A stretch of 32,108 nt of DNA, taken from Flavobacteriales bacterium. GTDB lineage: Bacteria; Bacteroidota; Bacteroidia; DT-38. This document shows, one piece after another, positions 1 to 7,855 of this stretch (position 1 is its first letter; the number at the start of each line of letters is the position of its first letter). The notes beneath the pieces were generated by a model. That model saw only the letters and a list, made by a program, of their open reading frames with translations. It was not told the DNA's origin and did no database searches. Where the stretch lies: positions 1 through 32,108 of the forward strand of contig JABSPQ010000417.1 in NCBI GenBank assembly GCA_013214205.1, in the 5' to 3' direction. A program made the translations under genes and the position numbers.

Positions 1-360
1 GCCATTTTTTATAATAAACCCTAAATTGTGTATGCTGATAACCATCGGGGTGTTCCAATATATACTCTTCCCAAAGTTTATAAAGAGTTACACCTGGCTT
101 GGTAAGATCCTTCTGCATCTTAACAAAACACTTCTAAAGAATCTCTAATCGTTGATTAACGGTATCTGGGTCTTCACTCTGAAAAAGGGCATGAAGATGG
201 CTGTTACTCATATCCTGAACCTGATCATAGGTGAGCTTAGAGGTGAGATATAATTGTAAATACTTCTTACCGTATTGCGTGATATTCCACAATACTTACT
301 AATAAACAACTTACTGCTTCCTTCTGAAAACAGTCTTAACACGGTTCTTAATTTATTCAT
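1..360 (-). pseudogene. istA: IS21-family transposase istA, 5' part, broken
   Basis: Read on the minus strand from the ATG at 360, the frame begins MNKLRTVLRLFSEGSSK and runs into a helix-turn-helix (ISKYCGISRNTV), which is the DNA-binding start of IS21-family IstA. After about codon 33 (near 259-262) one base is missing. Restoring one A returns the expected KKYLQLYLTSKLTYDQ frame. Further on, the restored frame meets an in-frame TAG at 134-136, then continues with clear IstA sequence (GVTLYKLWEEYILEHPDGY) to the window edge. One frameshift plus one nonsense codon make this a decayed copy. The integrase core and istB, if present, lie outside the window. The family call rests on remembered sequence pattern plus the adjacent terminal repeats. 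Confidence 0.82.
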
Positions 361-445
361 CGCTATTGATTTATTTCCCATTTGATTAACATTTATTGTG
401 GTTAATCAAATGAAGTCAATAGCTAATAATTATTACCTTCTCTTG

Positions 446-541
446 GGGTGGTCAGTTTGCACCGAAATAGGTGGTCACTTTCAACCGAAAATGGGTGTCA
501 CTTTCAACCGAAACTAGGTGGTCACTTTCACCGTTTTTTCC
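446..541. repeat. IS21-type multiple terminal repeats (four ~24-bp copies)
   Basis: Four adjacent copies of a unit built on GGTGGTCACTTTCAACCGAAA begin at about 446, 470, 493 and 517. Copies 2 and 3 are closest to consensus, copy 1 has CAGTTTGCACC, and copy 4 is cut after TTTCACCG. Arrays of this kind at IS21 ends are transposase binding sites, and the orientation fits the outer end of the istA remnant at 1-360. The element boundary is probably near 541. I see no gene in 361-689. The stretch 542-689 is A+T-rich leader of the AbiE operon without a clear promoter match. Confidence 0.75.
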
Positions 542-689
542 AATGGATTCCATAACAACCGAGATGAATAAGAGCAGTTCATTAATTTGAATTATGCTGA
601 AGTTTTGATATTTACGTATTATTAATGAATAAATAATATCTTCGTAGAACCCTTTATTAGGTGTTTACTAGATATTTATTGTTTATAAT

Positions 690-1499
690 ATGCAAAAGAA
701 ATTAAATCAAGACATCTTAAAGAGATTTTCTCTTAATGAAATCTTATGTTTTTCATTAGAGGACGTGGCATTAGAATATCCATCTAAAACTAGAAAGTAC
801 CTAACAAAGGTTCTTGGAAAGATGGTAACAGAAGGGATATTGATTAGGCTAAAAAAAGGGTTGTACCATATTGTTCCCTTAAACGAAGATGTTAATCATT
901 TCATTCCTGATTGGCATCTGGTAGCCAAATATTTGATGAGCAATAAAAAATACTACATAGGGTACTATTCAGCCATGCAAATACATGGACTTATCACACA
1001 GCCTAGTCTGAAAGAAATTATAGTTACCAATGTTCAGGTTAAGCCAAATAAATTTTTCATTAAGAATACCGAATTTCAGTTTGTGCATCATATTGAAAAA
1101 CGATTCTTTGGTTTTGAAAACGTTTGGATAGATGATTACAACAAAGTAAAGTGTAGCGATCTTGAAAAAACACTGGCTGATGTATTGAGCAAGCCTCATT
1201 ATGGTGGCGGAATGGTTGAAATAGGAAAAGCTATTTACGAAACGAAGGAAAAAATAAGTAGAGACAAGTTGTTTAAATATCTAGTACAGTTAGAAAGCAA
1301 TGTTGCGATAAAGCGGTATTTGTTTTTGTGTGATTTACTAGATATGTGGACGGCCTACCATGAAGGAATGCTACTTAAAATAGGAACTTCAATATCTGTG
1401 TTTGACACTACTGCGCCAGACGAAGGTAAGGCCAATCACAAATTTGGACTGAGAATAAATATTGATCCTAACGACATTAGAGAAGCCATTTATACATGA
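690..1499 (+). CDS. abiEi: AbiEi-family antitoxin / transcriptional regulator
   Basis: A 269-aa protein. Residues about 1-60 read as a winged-helix region (start of the frame through GILIRLKKGLYHIVP), the layout of the AbiEi antitoxin_4 type, followed by the C-terminal antitoxin domain (YYIGYYSAMQIHGL, then CSDLEKTLADVLSKPHYGG). In known AbiE systems this protein represses its own promoter and counteracts the AbiEii nucleotidyltransferase without binding it stably (type IV toxin-antitoxin). The stop TGA overlaps the start of the next gene as ATGA, so the two are translationally coupled. It sits directly after IS21 remnants, which suggests gain by transfer. The family call is strong from the pairing. 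Whether it gives phage resistance here is inference. Confidence 0.85.
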   Translation: MQKKLNQDILKRFSLNEILCFSLEDVALEYPSKTRKYLTKVLGKMVTEGILIRLKKGLYHIVPLNEDVNHFIPDWHLVAKYLMSNKKYYIGYYSAMQIHGLITQPSLKEIIVTNVQVKPNKFFIKNTEFQFVHHIEKRFFGFENVWIDDYNKVKCSDLEKTLADVLSKPHYGGGMVEIGKAIYETKEKISRDKLFKYLVQLESNVAIKRYLFLCDLLDMWTAYHEGMLLKIGTSISVFDTTAPDEGKANHKFGLRINIDPNDIREAIYT

Positions 1500-2311
1500 T
1501 ACAACCAAAAGAGTTAAGCAAAATTTCAAATATTGTCGGAGTAAGACCTCAGCAAATAGAAAAAGATTATGTCGTTTCTTGGTTATTGTGGGGAATAGCT
1601 CAAAATGATCTGCTGAAACAAAATCTAATCTTTAAGGGAGGAACTTGTATTAAGAAAATACACATTGAAGATTACAGGTATTCTGAGGATATGGATTTTA
1701 CACTTCAGGATGATTCCATTCTTGATGAAATCATATATGCTGAATTTGACAACATTTTCGGATTGATTTCAAGAGAAACAAGGATGAAATTTAACATTAC
1801 TGAAGAATCAAAAGGAATCCATTCAGCAAGTGGAAGCATTAAATTTTATGTTAATTATGTGGGTCCTTTAGGAGGAAATGGAGATCATGTAAAGCTGGAT
1901 ATTACTAGGGGGGAGCAACTTGAATATGAACCAATAAATGGTAAAATACTTCAAATATATTCTGACATAGAAGATGAATTTATCATAAGGAGTTACGGAT
2001 TAGAAGAAGTGGTAATTGAAAAGATGGCTGCCCTGATGGGAAGAACAGAACCTAGGGACTTATATGACTTTGATTATCTCACTAACATCGAACAAATTGC
2101 GATTCAAGATGTATATTATGAATTCGAACGAAAGGCCAATCATAAGGGGTTAAATCCCAATAATTTTGTTGACAAGGTATCTAGTAAAGAAATATTATTT
2201 CAAAAGTTATGGAATAAACGTCTAGAGCATCAAATAAAGGATTTATCTAAGTTCAAAGACATTTGGCGTAATCTGGGTAAACAGTTCAGAAAAATAAGTG
2301 GGTTGACATAA
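1496..2311 (+). CDS. abiEii: AbiEii-family nucleotidyltransferase toxin
   Basis: A 271-aa protein of the AbiEii/AbiGii nucleotidyltransferase family (DNA polymerase beta-like fold). Visible motifs are KGGT at 47-50, R61 with SEDMDF at 63-68 (the paired metal-binding acidic residues D65 and D67), KLDIT at 133-137 (third acidic residue D135), EKMAAL at 175-180 and RDLYD at 187-191. All are intact, so the enzyme looks active. Family members transfer nucleotides, in some cases to tRNA, and cause reversible growth arrest as an abortive-infection response. The ATG overlaps the stop of the upstream antitoxin by 4 nt. About 220 bp without a gene follow before the convergent tRNA-Asn. Confidence 0.88.
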   Translation: MIQPKELSKISNIVGVRPQQIEKDYVVSWLLWGIAQNDLLKQNLIFKGGTCIKKIHIEDYRYSEDMDFTLQDDSILDEIIYAEFDNIFGLISRETRMKFNITEESKGIHSASGSIKFYVNYVGPLGGNGDHVKLDITRGEQLEYEPINGKILQIYSDIEDEFIIRSYGLEEVVIEKMAALMGRTEPRDLYDFDYLTNIEQIAIQDVYYEFERKANHKGLNPNNFVDKVSSKEILFQKLWNKRLEHQIKDLSKFKDIWRNLGKQFRKISGLT

Positions 2312-2492
2312 AGTTCTCTTTAAAGTTAATTCTACATGAAGCTGTACATGAATAGTTGTATGGCTGTTTTGAAATAAATCTTAAAATAAAATGGAAAGTC
2401 AGAGACAGTGAAGAGCATAAAATTCTTCTATGACTTATCAACAATAAAAAAAGCTTGCCAATTGTAATTTTACAAATTGCCCGTAAAACAAA

Positions 2493-2524
2493 AAAGCCTT
2501 GATATCCATTGATATCAAGGCTTT
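2493..2524 (-). terminator. Rho-independent terminator of tRNA-Asn
   Basis: A perfect 14-bp inverted repeat (AAAGCCTTGATATC / GATATCAAGGCTTT) with a 4-nt loop lies 7 bp past the 3' end of the tRNA. On the minus strand the stem runs into a T-rich tract (TTTTTTGTTTT). The opposite direction is followed by CCGTTCG, so it should act mainly on the tRNA transcript. It may also block read-through from abiEii. Confidence 0.85.
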
Positions 2525-2531
2525 CCGTTCG

Positions 2532-2605
2532 CTCTCCCTCTAGGACTCGAACCTAGGACACCCTGATTAACAGTCAGGTGCTCTAACCAGCTGAGCTAAG
2601 GGAGA
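2532..2605 (-). tRNA. tRNA-Asn (anticodon GTT)
   Basis: 74 nt on the minus strand. The acceptor stem TCTCCCT pairs with AGGGAGA and the discriminator base is G. The D-arm reads TAGCTCAGCTGGTTAGAGC, the anticodon loop is CTGTTAA with anticodon GTT, and the T-arm contains GGTTCGAGTCC. CCA is not encoded. A strong terminator follows, so it looks like a single-gene transcript. Its position next to the AbiE module and IS remnants fits the habit of accessory DNA to sit beside tRNA genes, though I see no duplicated 3' tRNA end that would mark an att site. Confidence 0.95.
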
Positions 2606-2740
2606 GTAAGTCTTTTATCCTGTTATGCGATTACTTCGCAAAGGGTGATAAACCCCGCTTTTTCCTCTTTCTCTTTGCTGAAAAAGGAGTGCAATATTAC
2701 AGTAATTGATTCGATATTCCAATACACTTTTAATTTTTTG

Positions 2741-2748
2741 TACGTTTG
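2741..2748 (+). promoter_or_regulatory. Bacteroidota -7 element (TACGTTTG) before the PfkB gene
   Basis: TACGTTTG matches the TAnnTTTG -7 consensus exactly and lies 22 bp before the ATG at 2771. No TTG is seen at the right -33 distance. It falls inside the in-frame extension of the next gene, which argues for the downstream start. Confidence 0.4.
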
Positions 2749-2770
2749 CGCAAATCTAAAACACAATTTT

Positions 2771-3685
2771 ATGAGTTTATTGGTGGTTGGTTCGGTTGCT
2801 TTTGATGCGATAGAAACCCCGTTTGGCAAGACAGACAAGATTATTGGAGGTGCAGGAACATACATTGGTTTGTCGGCTTCTTATTTTACAAAAAATGTTA
2901 ATTTGGTTTCTGTAGTAGGTGGCGATTTCCCTAACGAAACGTTAGAAATGCTTAACACTAAAGGAATCAACACGGATGGTATTGAGATTAGACAGGATGA
3001 AAAAACATTCTTTTGGTCGGGTAAATACCACGACAATATGAACCAAAGAGACACAATTACTACAGAACTTAATGTTTTAGAAACGTTCGACCCACAAGTG
3101 CCAGATAATTATCAAGGCTGTGATGTATTGATGTTGGGAAATTTATCTCCGGGAGTTCAAAAATCTGTAATCGACAGATTGAATGATCGCCCTAAATTAA
3201 TTGTAATGGACACCATGAATTTTTGGATGGACATTATGATGGACGATTTAAAAACTACAATAGCGATGGTAGACGTACTGTCTATCAACGACGAAGAAGC
3301 TCGTCAGTTATCAGGAGAATATTCATTGGTATCGGCAGCTAAAAAAATAATGACTATGGGCCCAAAATATGTAATCATCAAAAAAGGTGAGCATGGCGCT
3401 TTGCTTTTCCACGAGGATAAAATCTTTTCTGCTCCCGGATTACCTCTAGAAGAAGTTTTCGATCCAACTGGAGCGGGAGATACATTTGCTGGTGGGTTTG
3501 TTGGTTATTTAAGTGCACAGTCGGAAATCAATTTCGACAACATGAAAAAGGCTGTGATCTATGGTTCTGCCTTGGCTTCATTTTGTGTTGAAAAATTCGG
3601 TATAGAAAGAATAGCCGATTTGAGCGACAACGATGTTGCAAGTAGGGTTCAGCAGTTTACAAACCTTATAGAGGTCGATTTATAG
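2771..3685 (+). CDS. PfkB-family sugar/nucleoside kinase
   Basis: A 304-aa ribokinase-superfamily (PfkB) kinase, which phosphorylates a sugar or nucleoside with ATP. The N-terminal substrate-side Gly-Gly region is IIGGAGTYIGLSASYF. The C-terminal signature DPTGAGDTFAGGFVGYL holds the anion hole and catalytic Asp. I chose the ATG at 2771 (start MSLLVVGSVAFDAIETPFG), because the longer open frame from 2645 adds 42 residues unlike the family and covers a -7-like promoter element. Substrate cannot be set from sequence; adenosine kinase-like, ribokinase-like and fructokinase-like activities are all possible. In many Flavobacteria this gene is near purine genes, and rnhA-purN are close by here. Confidence 0.85.
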   Translation: MSLLVVGSVAFDAIETPFGKTDKIIGGAGTYIGLSASYFTKNVNLVSVVGGDFPNETLEMLNTKGINTDGIEIRQDEKTFFWSGKYHDNMNQRDTITTELNVLETFDPQVPDNYQGCDVLMLGNLSPGVQKSVIDRLNDRPKLIVMDTMNFWMDIMMDDLKTTIAMVDVLSINDEEARQLSGEYSLVSAAKKIMTMGPKYVIIKKGEHGALLFHEDKIFSAPGLPLEEVFDPTGAGDTFAGGFVGYLSAQSEINFDNMKKAVIYGSALASFCVEKFGIERIADLSDNDVASRVQQFTNLIEVDL

Positions 3686-3728
3686 TTAATCTAATCTTCT
3701 TGTTTTCGTTTTTCGTCGAACCAAAAAG

Positions 3729-3759
3729 TTTGAGAAATGCGCTATTTTAATCATCTTTG
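3729..3759 (+). promoter_or_regulatory. Candidate promoter of the M1 peptidase gene
   Basis: TTTG at 3729-3732, a 19-bp spacer, then CATCTTTG at 3752-3759. This differs from TTTG-N19-TAnnTTTG by one base and ends 22 bp before the ATG at 3782. Confidence 0.45.
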
Positions 3760-3781
3760 CTCTTCATTTTGAAAAGCGTAA

Positions 3782-6397
3782 ATGGTCAAGTCGCACATAT
3801 TATTTATCCTGCTAATTCTCTTAATAGCAGGCTGTAGGAGGCTGGTGGTAAATCTGCCACCAATAAATATTGCTGCGCGTATTTCCGATTCCAACCTAAC
3901 AACGATAAGGCCGTACGCACCGTCGGCTACGTTGGTAAACGACATTACCCATACCAAACTCAAACTATCTTTTAGCAACGAAAAGAAAGAGGTTTATGGA
4001 ACGGCTGAATTAACTGTTAAGCCATATTTTCATAATGTTAAAGAGCTTATTCTCGATGCAAAATATTTCGATATCAATCGGGTGGCTTTGGTAGATGGAG
4101 ATGATATGACAGATTTGTCGTTTAAATACGACACGCTTAAACTCACCATCAATCTCGATAGAACTTATACGAAAGATGAGACTTATACTGTTTTCATTGA
4201 TTATACTGCACATCCGCACGATACAAAAGATCCTGAAACGGAAAAGGGTTTGTTTTTTGTAGATGTAATTGACGGGGAAAATGATTTATCCTATCAAATT
4301 TGGACACAGGGCGAAACGCAATTAAATTCTTCTTGGTTTCCTGCCAGCGATATTCCGAACGAGAAGTTTACTCAAGAAATTTATCTAACAGTAGATAAAA
4401 AATTCAAAACACTTTCTAATGGATTGTTGGTGTTTTCGGCAGAGAATGAAGATGGAACCAGAACCGATTACTGGAAGCAATCCTTACCACATTCCGCATA
4501 TTTAGCAGTAATTGTAGTGGGCGATTATAAGGTGGTAAAAGACGATTGGAAGGGGATGGAAGTGAGCTATTATGTTGAGCCTCGATACGAACAGTACGCC
4601 CGCGATATTTTTGGGAAAACTCCTAAAATGATTGAATTTTATTCAAACGTTTTAAATTACCCTTATCCATGGGAAAAATATAGCCAAATTTTAGTAAGAG
4701 ATTTTGATGTTGCTTATGCGATGGAAAATACTACTGCCGTTACCAATCACGCCGATTTTCAACTTACAAGAAGAGAACTTTTAGATGATGATTCGGAAGC
4801 AACTATTGCACACGAACTTTTTCACCATTGGTTTGGAGATCTCCTAACGGCTGAATCGTGGCCTAACCTACCCTTAAACGAATCGTTTGCTACCTACGGT
4901 GAGGTTATGTGGTACGAGCATGCATATGGATCGGATAGAGGCGCGTATCACTTGAATACAGATTTGAATTCCTATTTATATCAGTCGGCCAGCGAACAAC
5001 ATGATTTAATTTGGTTTGGCATGCCGGATAGAGGTGATATGTTCGACAGTCATTCTTATTCTAAAGGAGGCTGTATATTGCACATGCTCCGAAATTATTT
5101 GGGAGATAAAGCATTTTATGGAGGGCTTAGTTATTATTTAAAGCAGAACGAATTTCAATCTGTTGAGGCACACCAGCTCAGAAAGGCATTTGAAAAAATA
5201 AGTGGAGAAGATCTCAATTGGTTTTTCAATCAATGGTTTTTTAGCCAAGGGCATCCAGAGTTAAAAATCCTTTATAGTTATGATGAAGTAAAGAAAAAAC
5301 AAATCGTAACTATCGATCAAAAGCAAGATTTACTCGAAACACCTTTGTACAAATTACCTATTCAGATTGATGTTTATTACAATGGTAAAGTGGATTCGTT
5401 TCAAGTGGTGTTAGACAGTGTGCGTCAAACTTTTTCCTTTGATATCCCAACAAAACCTGATTTGGTTAATGTGGATGCGGACAAAATGCTTTTGTGCGAA
5501 AAAATAGATATTAAAACCAAAAATGAATTAATCTTTCAATTTAACCATGCTCCTCGATATATGGATAAAAAGGAGGCGCTGGATGCTCTAAATAAAGATT
5601 ATACGTATGATGAAGAAGCTAATATTGTTTTTCTTAAAGCATTAAGCCATCCGTTTTGGAATATTAGATTGTTGGGTATTGAATACCTTAATGACACTGT
5701 GCTGGATGCGTCGAAAGATTTAAAAGGCATAATGACCAACTTGGCTAAAAACGATACGAAATCTCAGGTTAGGGGCGATGCGCTAGATCATTTATTTAAT
5801 TTTTATAAAGATGATCCAACTATTGTTCAGGTTCAAGAGGATGCCATCAATGATAGTTCCTATTATGTGCTTACTACTGGCTTATTGAATTTGTTGTTGC
5901 TCAATGAAGACAAAGGAAGAGCCTATGCGATAAAATTTGAAAAGGAAGCAAGCAGTGATATTTTATTGGTGCTTTCCGATTTTTATAGTGATAACGGAAC
6001 AGCGGAAGATCATTCTTTCTTTCCTTCAAGCCTAACTAACATAGATCATTATTACAAGTGGCAGTTCATAGATAATTATTGCGCTTACTTATTAGAGCAA
6101 AAAAACGATTCGCTTATAGAATTAAGTTTACCTCTGCTTGGAAATTTTGCTCAGAATGAGAGTGATTGGTACGACAGGTTAACAGGCCTTGTGGCGCTAA
6201 AAGAATTGCAATGGTATTACGACGATAAAATAAAAACTTTTAGTGGAACCTCCGAAGAGAGAGTGACGTGTGTGTATAATGGGAAAAAAATAAAGGAGAA
6301 AGTAAAGGAAATTTTGAAAGAGGAAAAGGAAGATAAAGTAAAAGATCGATTAGAAACTTATATCTCTGTTGAAGTAGACGAAGAAGTCTTCGATTAG
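3782..6397 (+). CDS. M1-family zinc aminopeptidase, lipoprotein
   Basis: An 871-aa metallopeptidase of the M1 (gluzincin) family. The N-terminus is a lipoprotein signal ending IAGC with Cys18 as the lipidation site, so it is probably anchored in the envelope. The zinc site is HELFH at 344-348 with the third ligand E367 in NESF (HExxH-x18-E). The substrate-amine motif reads YAMEN (312-316) in place of the common GAMEN. Before these lies the beta-rich M1 N-domain; after about residue 600 comes a helical HEAT-like C-domain (KALSHPFWNIRLLGIEYL), and the end is rich in Lys and Glu. It removes N-terminal residues from peptides, probably for nutrient use. The stop overlaps that of convergent rnhA by 4 nt. 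Confidence 0.9.
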   Translation: MVKSHILFILLILLIAGCRRLVVNLPPINIAARISDSNLTTIRPYAPSATLVNDITHTKLKLSFSNEKKEVYGTAELTVKPYFHNVKELILDAKYFDINRVALVDGDDMTDLSFKYDTLKLTINLDRTYTKDETYTVFIDYTAHPHDTKDPETEKGLFFVDVIDGENDLSYQIWTQGETQLNSSWFPASDIPNEKFTQEIYLTVDKKFKTLSNGLLVFSAENEDGTRTDYWKQSLPHSAYLAVIVVGDYKVVKDDWKGMEVSYYVEPRYEQYARDIFGKTPKMIEFYSNVLNYPYPWEKYSQILVRDFDVAYAMENTTAVTNHADFQLTRRELLDDDSEATIAHELFHHWFGDLLTAESWPNLPLNESFATYGEVMWYEHAYGSDRGAYHLNTDLNSYLYQSASEQHDLIWFGMPDRGDMFDSHSYSKGGCILHMLRNYLGDKAFYGGLSYYLKQNEFQSVEAHQLRKAFEKISGEDLNWFFNQWFFSQGHPELKILYSYDEVKKKQIVTIDQKQDLLETPLYKLPIQIDVYYNGKVDSFQVVLDSVRQTFSFDIPTKPDLVNVDADKMLLCEKIDIKTKNELIFQFNHAPRYMDKKEALDALNKDYTYDEEANIVFLKALSHPFWNIRLLGIEYLNDTVLDASKDLKGIMTNLAKNDTKSQVRGDALDHLFNFYKDDPTIVQVQEDAINDSSYYVLTTGLLNLLLLNEDKGRAYAIKFEKEASSDILLVLSDFYSDNGTAEDHSFFPSSLTNIDHYYKWQFIDNYCAYLLEQKNDSLIELSLPLLGNFAQNESDWYDRLTGLVALKELQWYYDDKIKTFSGTSEERVTCVYNGKKIKEKVKEILKEEKEDKVKDRLETYISVEVDEEVFD

Positions 6398-6858
6398 CCT
6401 TTCTGCAAAGCTTCGTAAGCTGAGTCTATAGCGAGATTGGATTCATCAGCAACATTAAACGCAAGCCGGTCGCAAGCCTCATTGTATTTATTATTCGCAT
6501 GGCCCTTTACCCAAACAAACTTTACCTGATGCTTCGGATAAATCAATAAAAAACGCTGCCATAAGTCAACATTCTTTTTGCCTTTGAAATTTTTCTTTTG
6601 CCATCCGAAAACCCAGCCTTTATTAACAGAATCCACAACATATTTAGAATCTGAATAAATTGTTACCTCTTGATTTGGGCTTTTTATTACTTCCAAGCCA
6701 ACAATAACGCTCATTAACTCCATTCTGTTGTTAGTGGTAAGTCTAAAGCCTTGCGCAATGTCTTTTCTATGACCACCAGAAAGTAGTATAACGCCAAATC
6801 CGCCGTTTCCAGGGTTTCCTTTCGACGATCCATCTGTATAAATGGAAATTTTGGCCAT
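6394..6858 (-). CDS. rnhA: Ribonuclease HI
   Basis: A 154-aa RNase HI that cuts the RNA strand of RNA-DNA hybrids (primer and R-loop removal). The full catalytic set is visible: D9 (YTDGS), E47 (NRMEL), D70 (YSDSKYVV) and D130, plus H120 in VKGHA. The basic handle region is present (WVFGWQKKNFKGKKN). Length is normal for the bacterial type. The ATG abuts the purN stop with no gap, so the two are one transcript. It is convergent with the M1 peptidase gene and the stop codons overlap, leaving no room for a terminator between them. Confidence 0.96.
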   Translation of the reverse strand: MAKISIYTDGSSKGNPGNGGFGVILLSGGHRKDIAQGFRLTTNNRMELMSVIVGLEVIKSPNQEVTIYSDSKYVVDSVNKGWVFGWQKKNFKGKKNVDLWQRFLLIYPKHQVKFVWVKGHANNKYNEACDRLAFNVADESNLAIDSAYEALQKG

Positions 6859-7449
6859 TTAAACAGTTTTTTGCTTTACAATTTCCTGTTTAATGAATTT
6901 GTCGATTTGTTTCGGAAGATTTTCATGTTCTAGTACCAACACCCTATCTGCCAACGACTCTGGAGTGTCTGTTATAAGTACATCGCATTTTTTTTGAAAA
7001 ATAATTTCACCTTCATCATAGTTTTCGTTTACCAAATGAATAGAAATACCCGAATGTTCGTCCTTGGAATCTAGTACAGAGCGATGTACATGTAAGCCAT
7101 ACATACCTAGTCCGCCATGTTTAGGCAATAAGCTTGGATGAATGTTAATAATTCTTCCAGCAAAAGTTTTCAATAAGTTATCAGGTATCTTCCATAAAAA
7201 GCCAGCTAAAACGATTAAATCGATTTTTCTTGACTTCATTTTTATGTCGATAAGAGAAGATTCGTAAAAAATTTCTTTATCAATAATATAATGGTCAATG
7301 TCATTTACAGCCGCATGAGTAATCACTCCCGACTTACGTTTGTTAGATATAACAAAGTTAATTTCAACATCTTTTCTCTCCCGAAAATACTCTATTAAGG
7401 CTAGGGCATTGGAACCAGAACCTGAAGCAAGAATGGCTATTTTTATCAT
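6859..7449 (-). CDS. purN: Phosphoribosylglycinamide formyltransferase
   Basis: A 196-aa GAR transformylase. It moves a formyl group from 10-formyl-THF to GAR in purine synthesis. It starts MIKIAILASGSGSNA, the P-loop-like phosphate-binding segment of PurN. The catalytic Asn-His pair is in IINIHPSLLPKHGG and the catalytic Asp in YDEGEIIFQ. I chose the ATG at 7449; an upstream TTG at 7461 adds only MFLI. TATCTTTG just upstream on the minus strand matches the -7 consensus but would leave almost no leader and has no -33 partner. It is divergent from acpP, with 150 bp between starts. Confidence 0.95.
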   Translation of the reverse strand: MIKIAILASGSGSNALALIEYFRERKDVEINFVISNKRKSGVITHAAVNDIDHYIIDKEIFYESSLIDIKMKSRKIDLIVLAGFLWKIPDNLLKTFAGRIINIHPSLLPKHGGLGMYGLHVHRSVLDSKDEHSGISIHLVNENYDEGEIIFQKKCDVLITDTPESLADRVLVLEHENLPKQIDKFIKQEIVKQKTV

Positions 7450-7541
7450 AATTAAGAACAAAGATATTCCGTTTAAAACAAACTTAAGGGGCTAGGATAA
7501 GTTTAGTTATCCACATTCTAGATTAGAAGGATATTATTCAT

Positions 7542-7572
7542 TTTGTTTTTAAACTAATCTTTTCTTTCTTTG
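7542..7572 (+). promoter_or_regulatory. Candidate acpP-fabF promoter
   Basis: TTTG at 7542-7545, a 19-bp spacer, then TTTCTTTG at 7565-7572, one base off TTTG-N19-TAnnTTTG. It ends 27 bp before the acpP ATG. Confidence 0.45.
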
Positions 7573-7599
7573 CAGCCTTAAACACACAAAAATAATATT

Positions 7600-7836
7600 A
7601 TGTCAGATCAGGCTTCAAAAGTAATATCTATAATAGTAGATAAGTTAGGAGTAAGTGAAAGTGAGGTAACTCAGAATGCTAACTTTACTAACGATTTAGG
7701 TGCCGATTCCTTAGATACAGTAGAGCTTATCATGGAATTTGAAAAAGAATTTAATATAGCTATACCAGACGATGAGGCTGAAAAAATCAGCACTGTTGGC
7801 GAGGCAGTAGACTATATTGAAAAGAACGCAAAATAA
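7600..7836 (+). CDS. acpP: Acyl carrier protein
   Basis: A 78-aa acidic four-helix carrier protein. Ser37 in GADSLDTVE is the 4'-phosphopantetheine attachment site. It carries growing acyl chains for fatty-acid synthesis. Spacing to fabF is 19 bp, so the two are co-transcribed, as in most bacteria. Length and charge are typical. Confidence 0.97.
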   Translation: MSDQASKVISIIVDKLGVSESEVTQNANFTNDLGADSLDTVELIMEFEKEFNIAIPDDEAEKISTVGEAVDYIEKNAK

Positions 7837-7855
7837 ATCCCACTCAATTTACTAA

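Noticed and set aside
259-262. Programmed frameshift in istA
   Set aside because: There is no slippery heptamer at the site, and a separate nonsense codon lies downstream in the restored frame, so decay is simpler.
446-541. CRISPR-like array of four ~24-bp repeats
   Set aside because: The units are directly adjacent with no spacers and sit at the end of an istA remnant, which fits IS21 terminal repeats.
2477-2490. 14-nt string TTGCCCGTAAAACA also found in inverse orientation at 31276-31289 upstream of uvrC
   Set aside because: A few exact 14-mers are expected by chance in 32 kb on both strands, and the flanks do not align further.
2532-2605. tRNA-Asn as an integration (att) site for the AbiE island
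   Set aside because: No integrase gene and no second copy of the tRNA 3' end were found in the window, so only proximity supports it.
2645-2770. 42-residue N-terminal extension of the PfkB-family kinase
   Set aside because: It has no family similarity, runs across a TAnnTTTG promoter element, and the ATG at 2771 gives the normal start.
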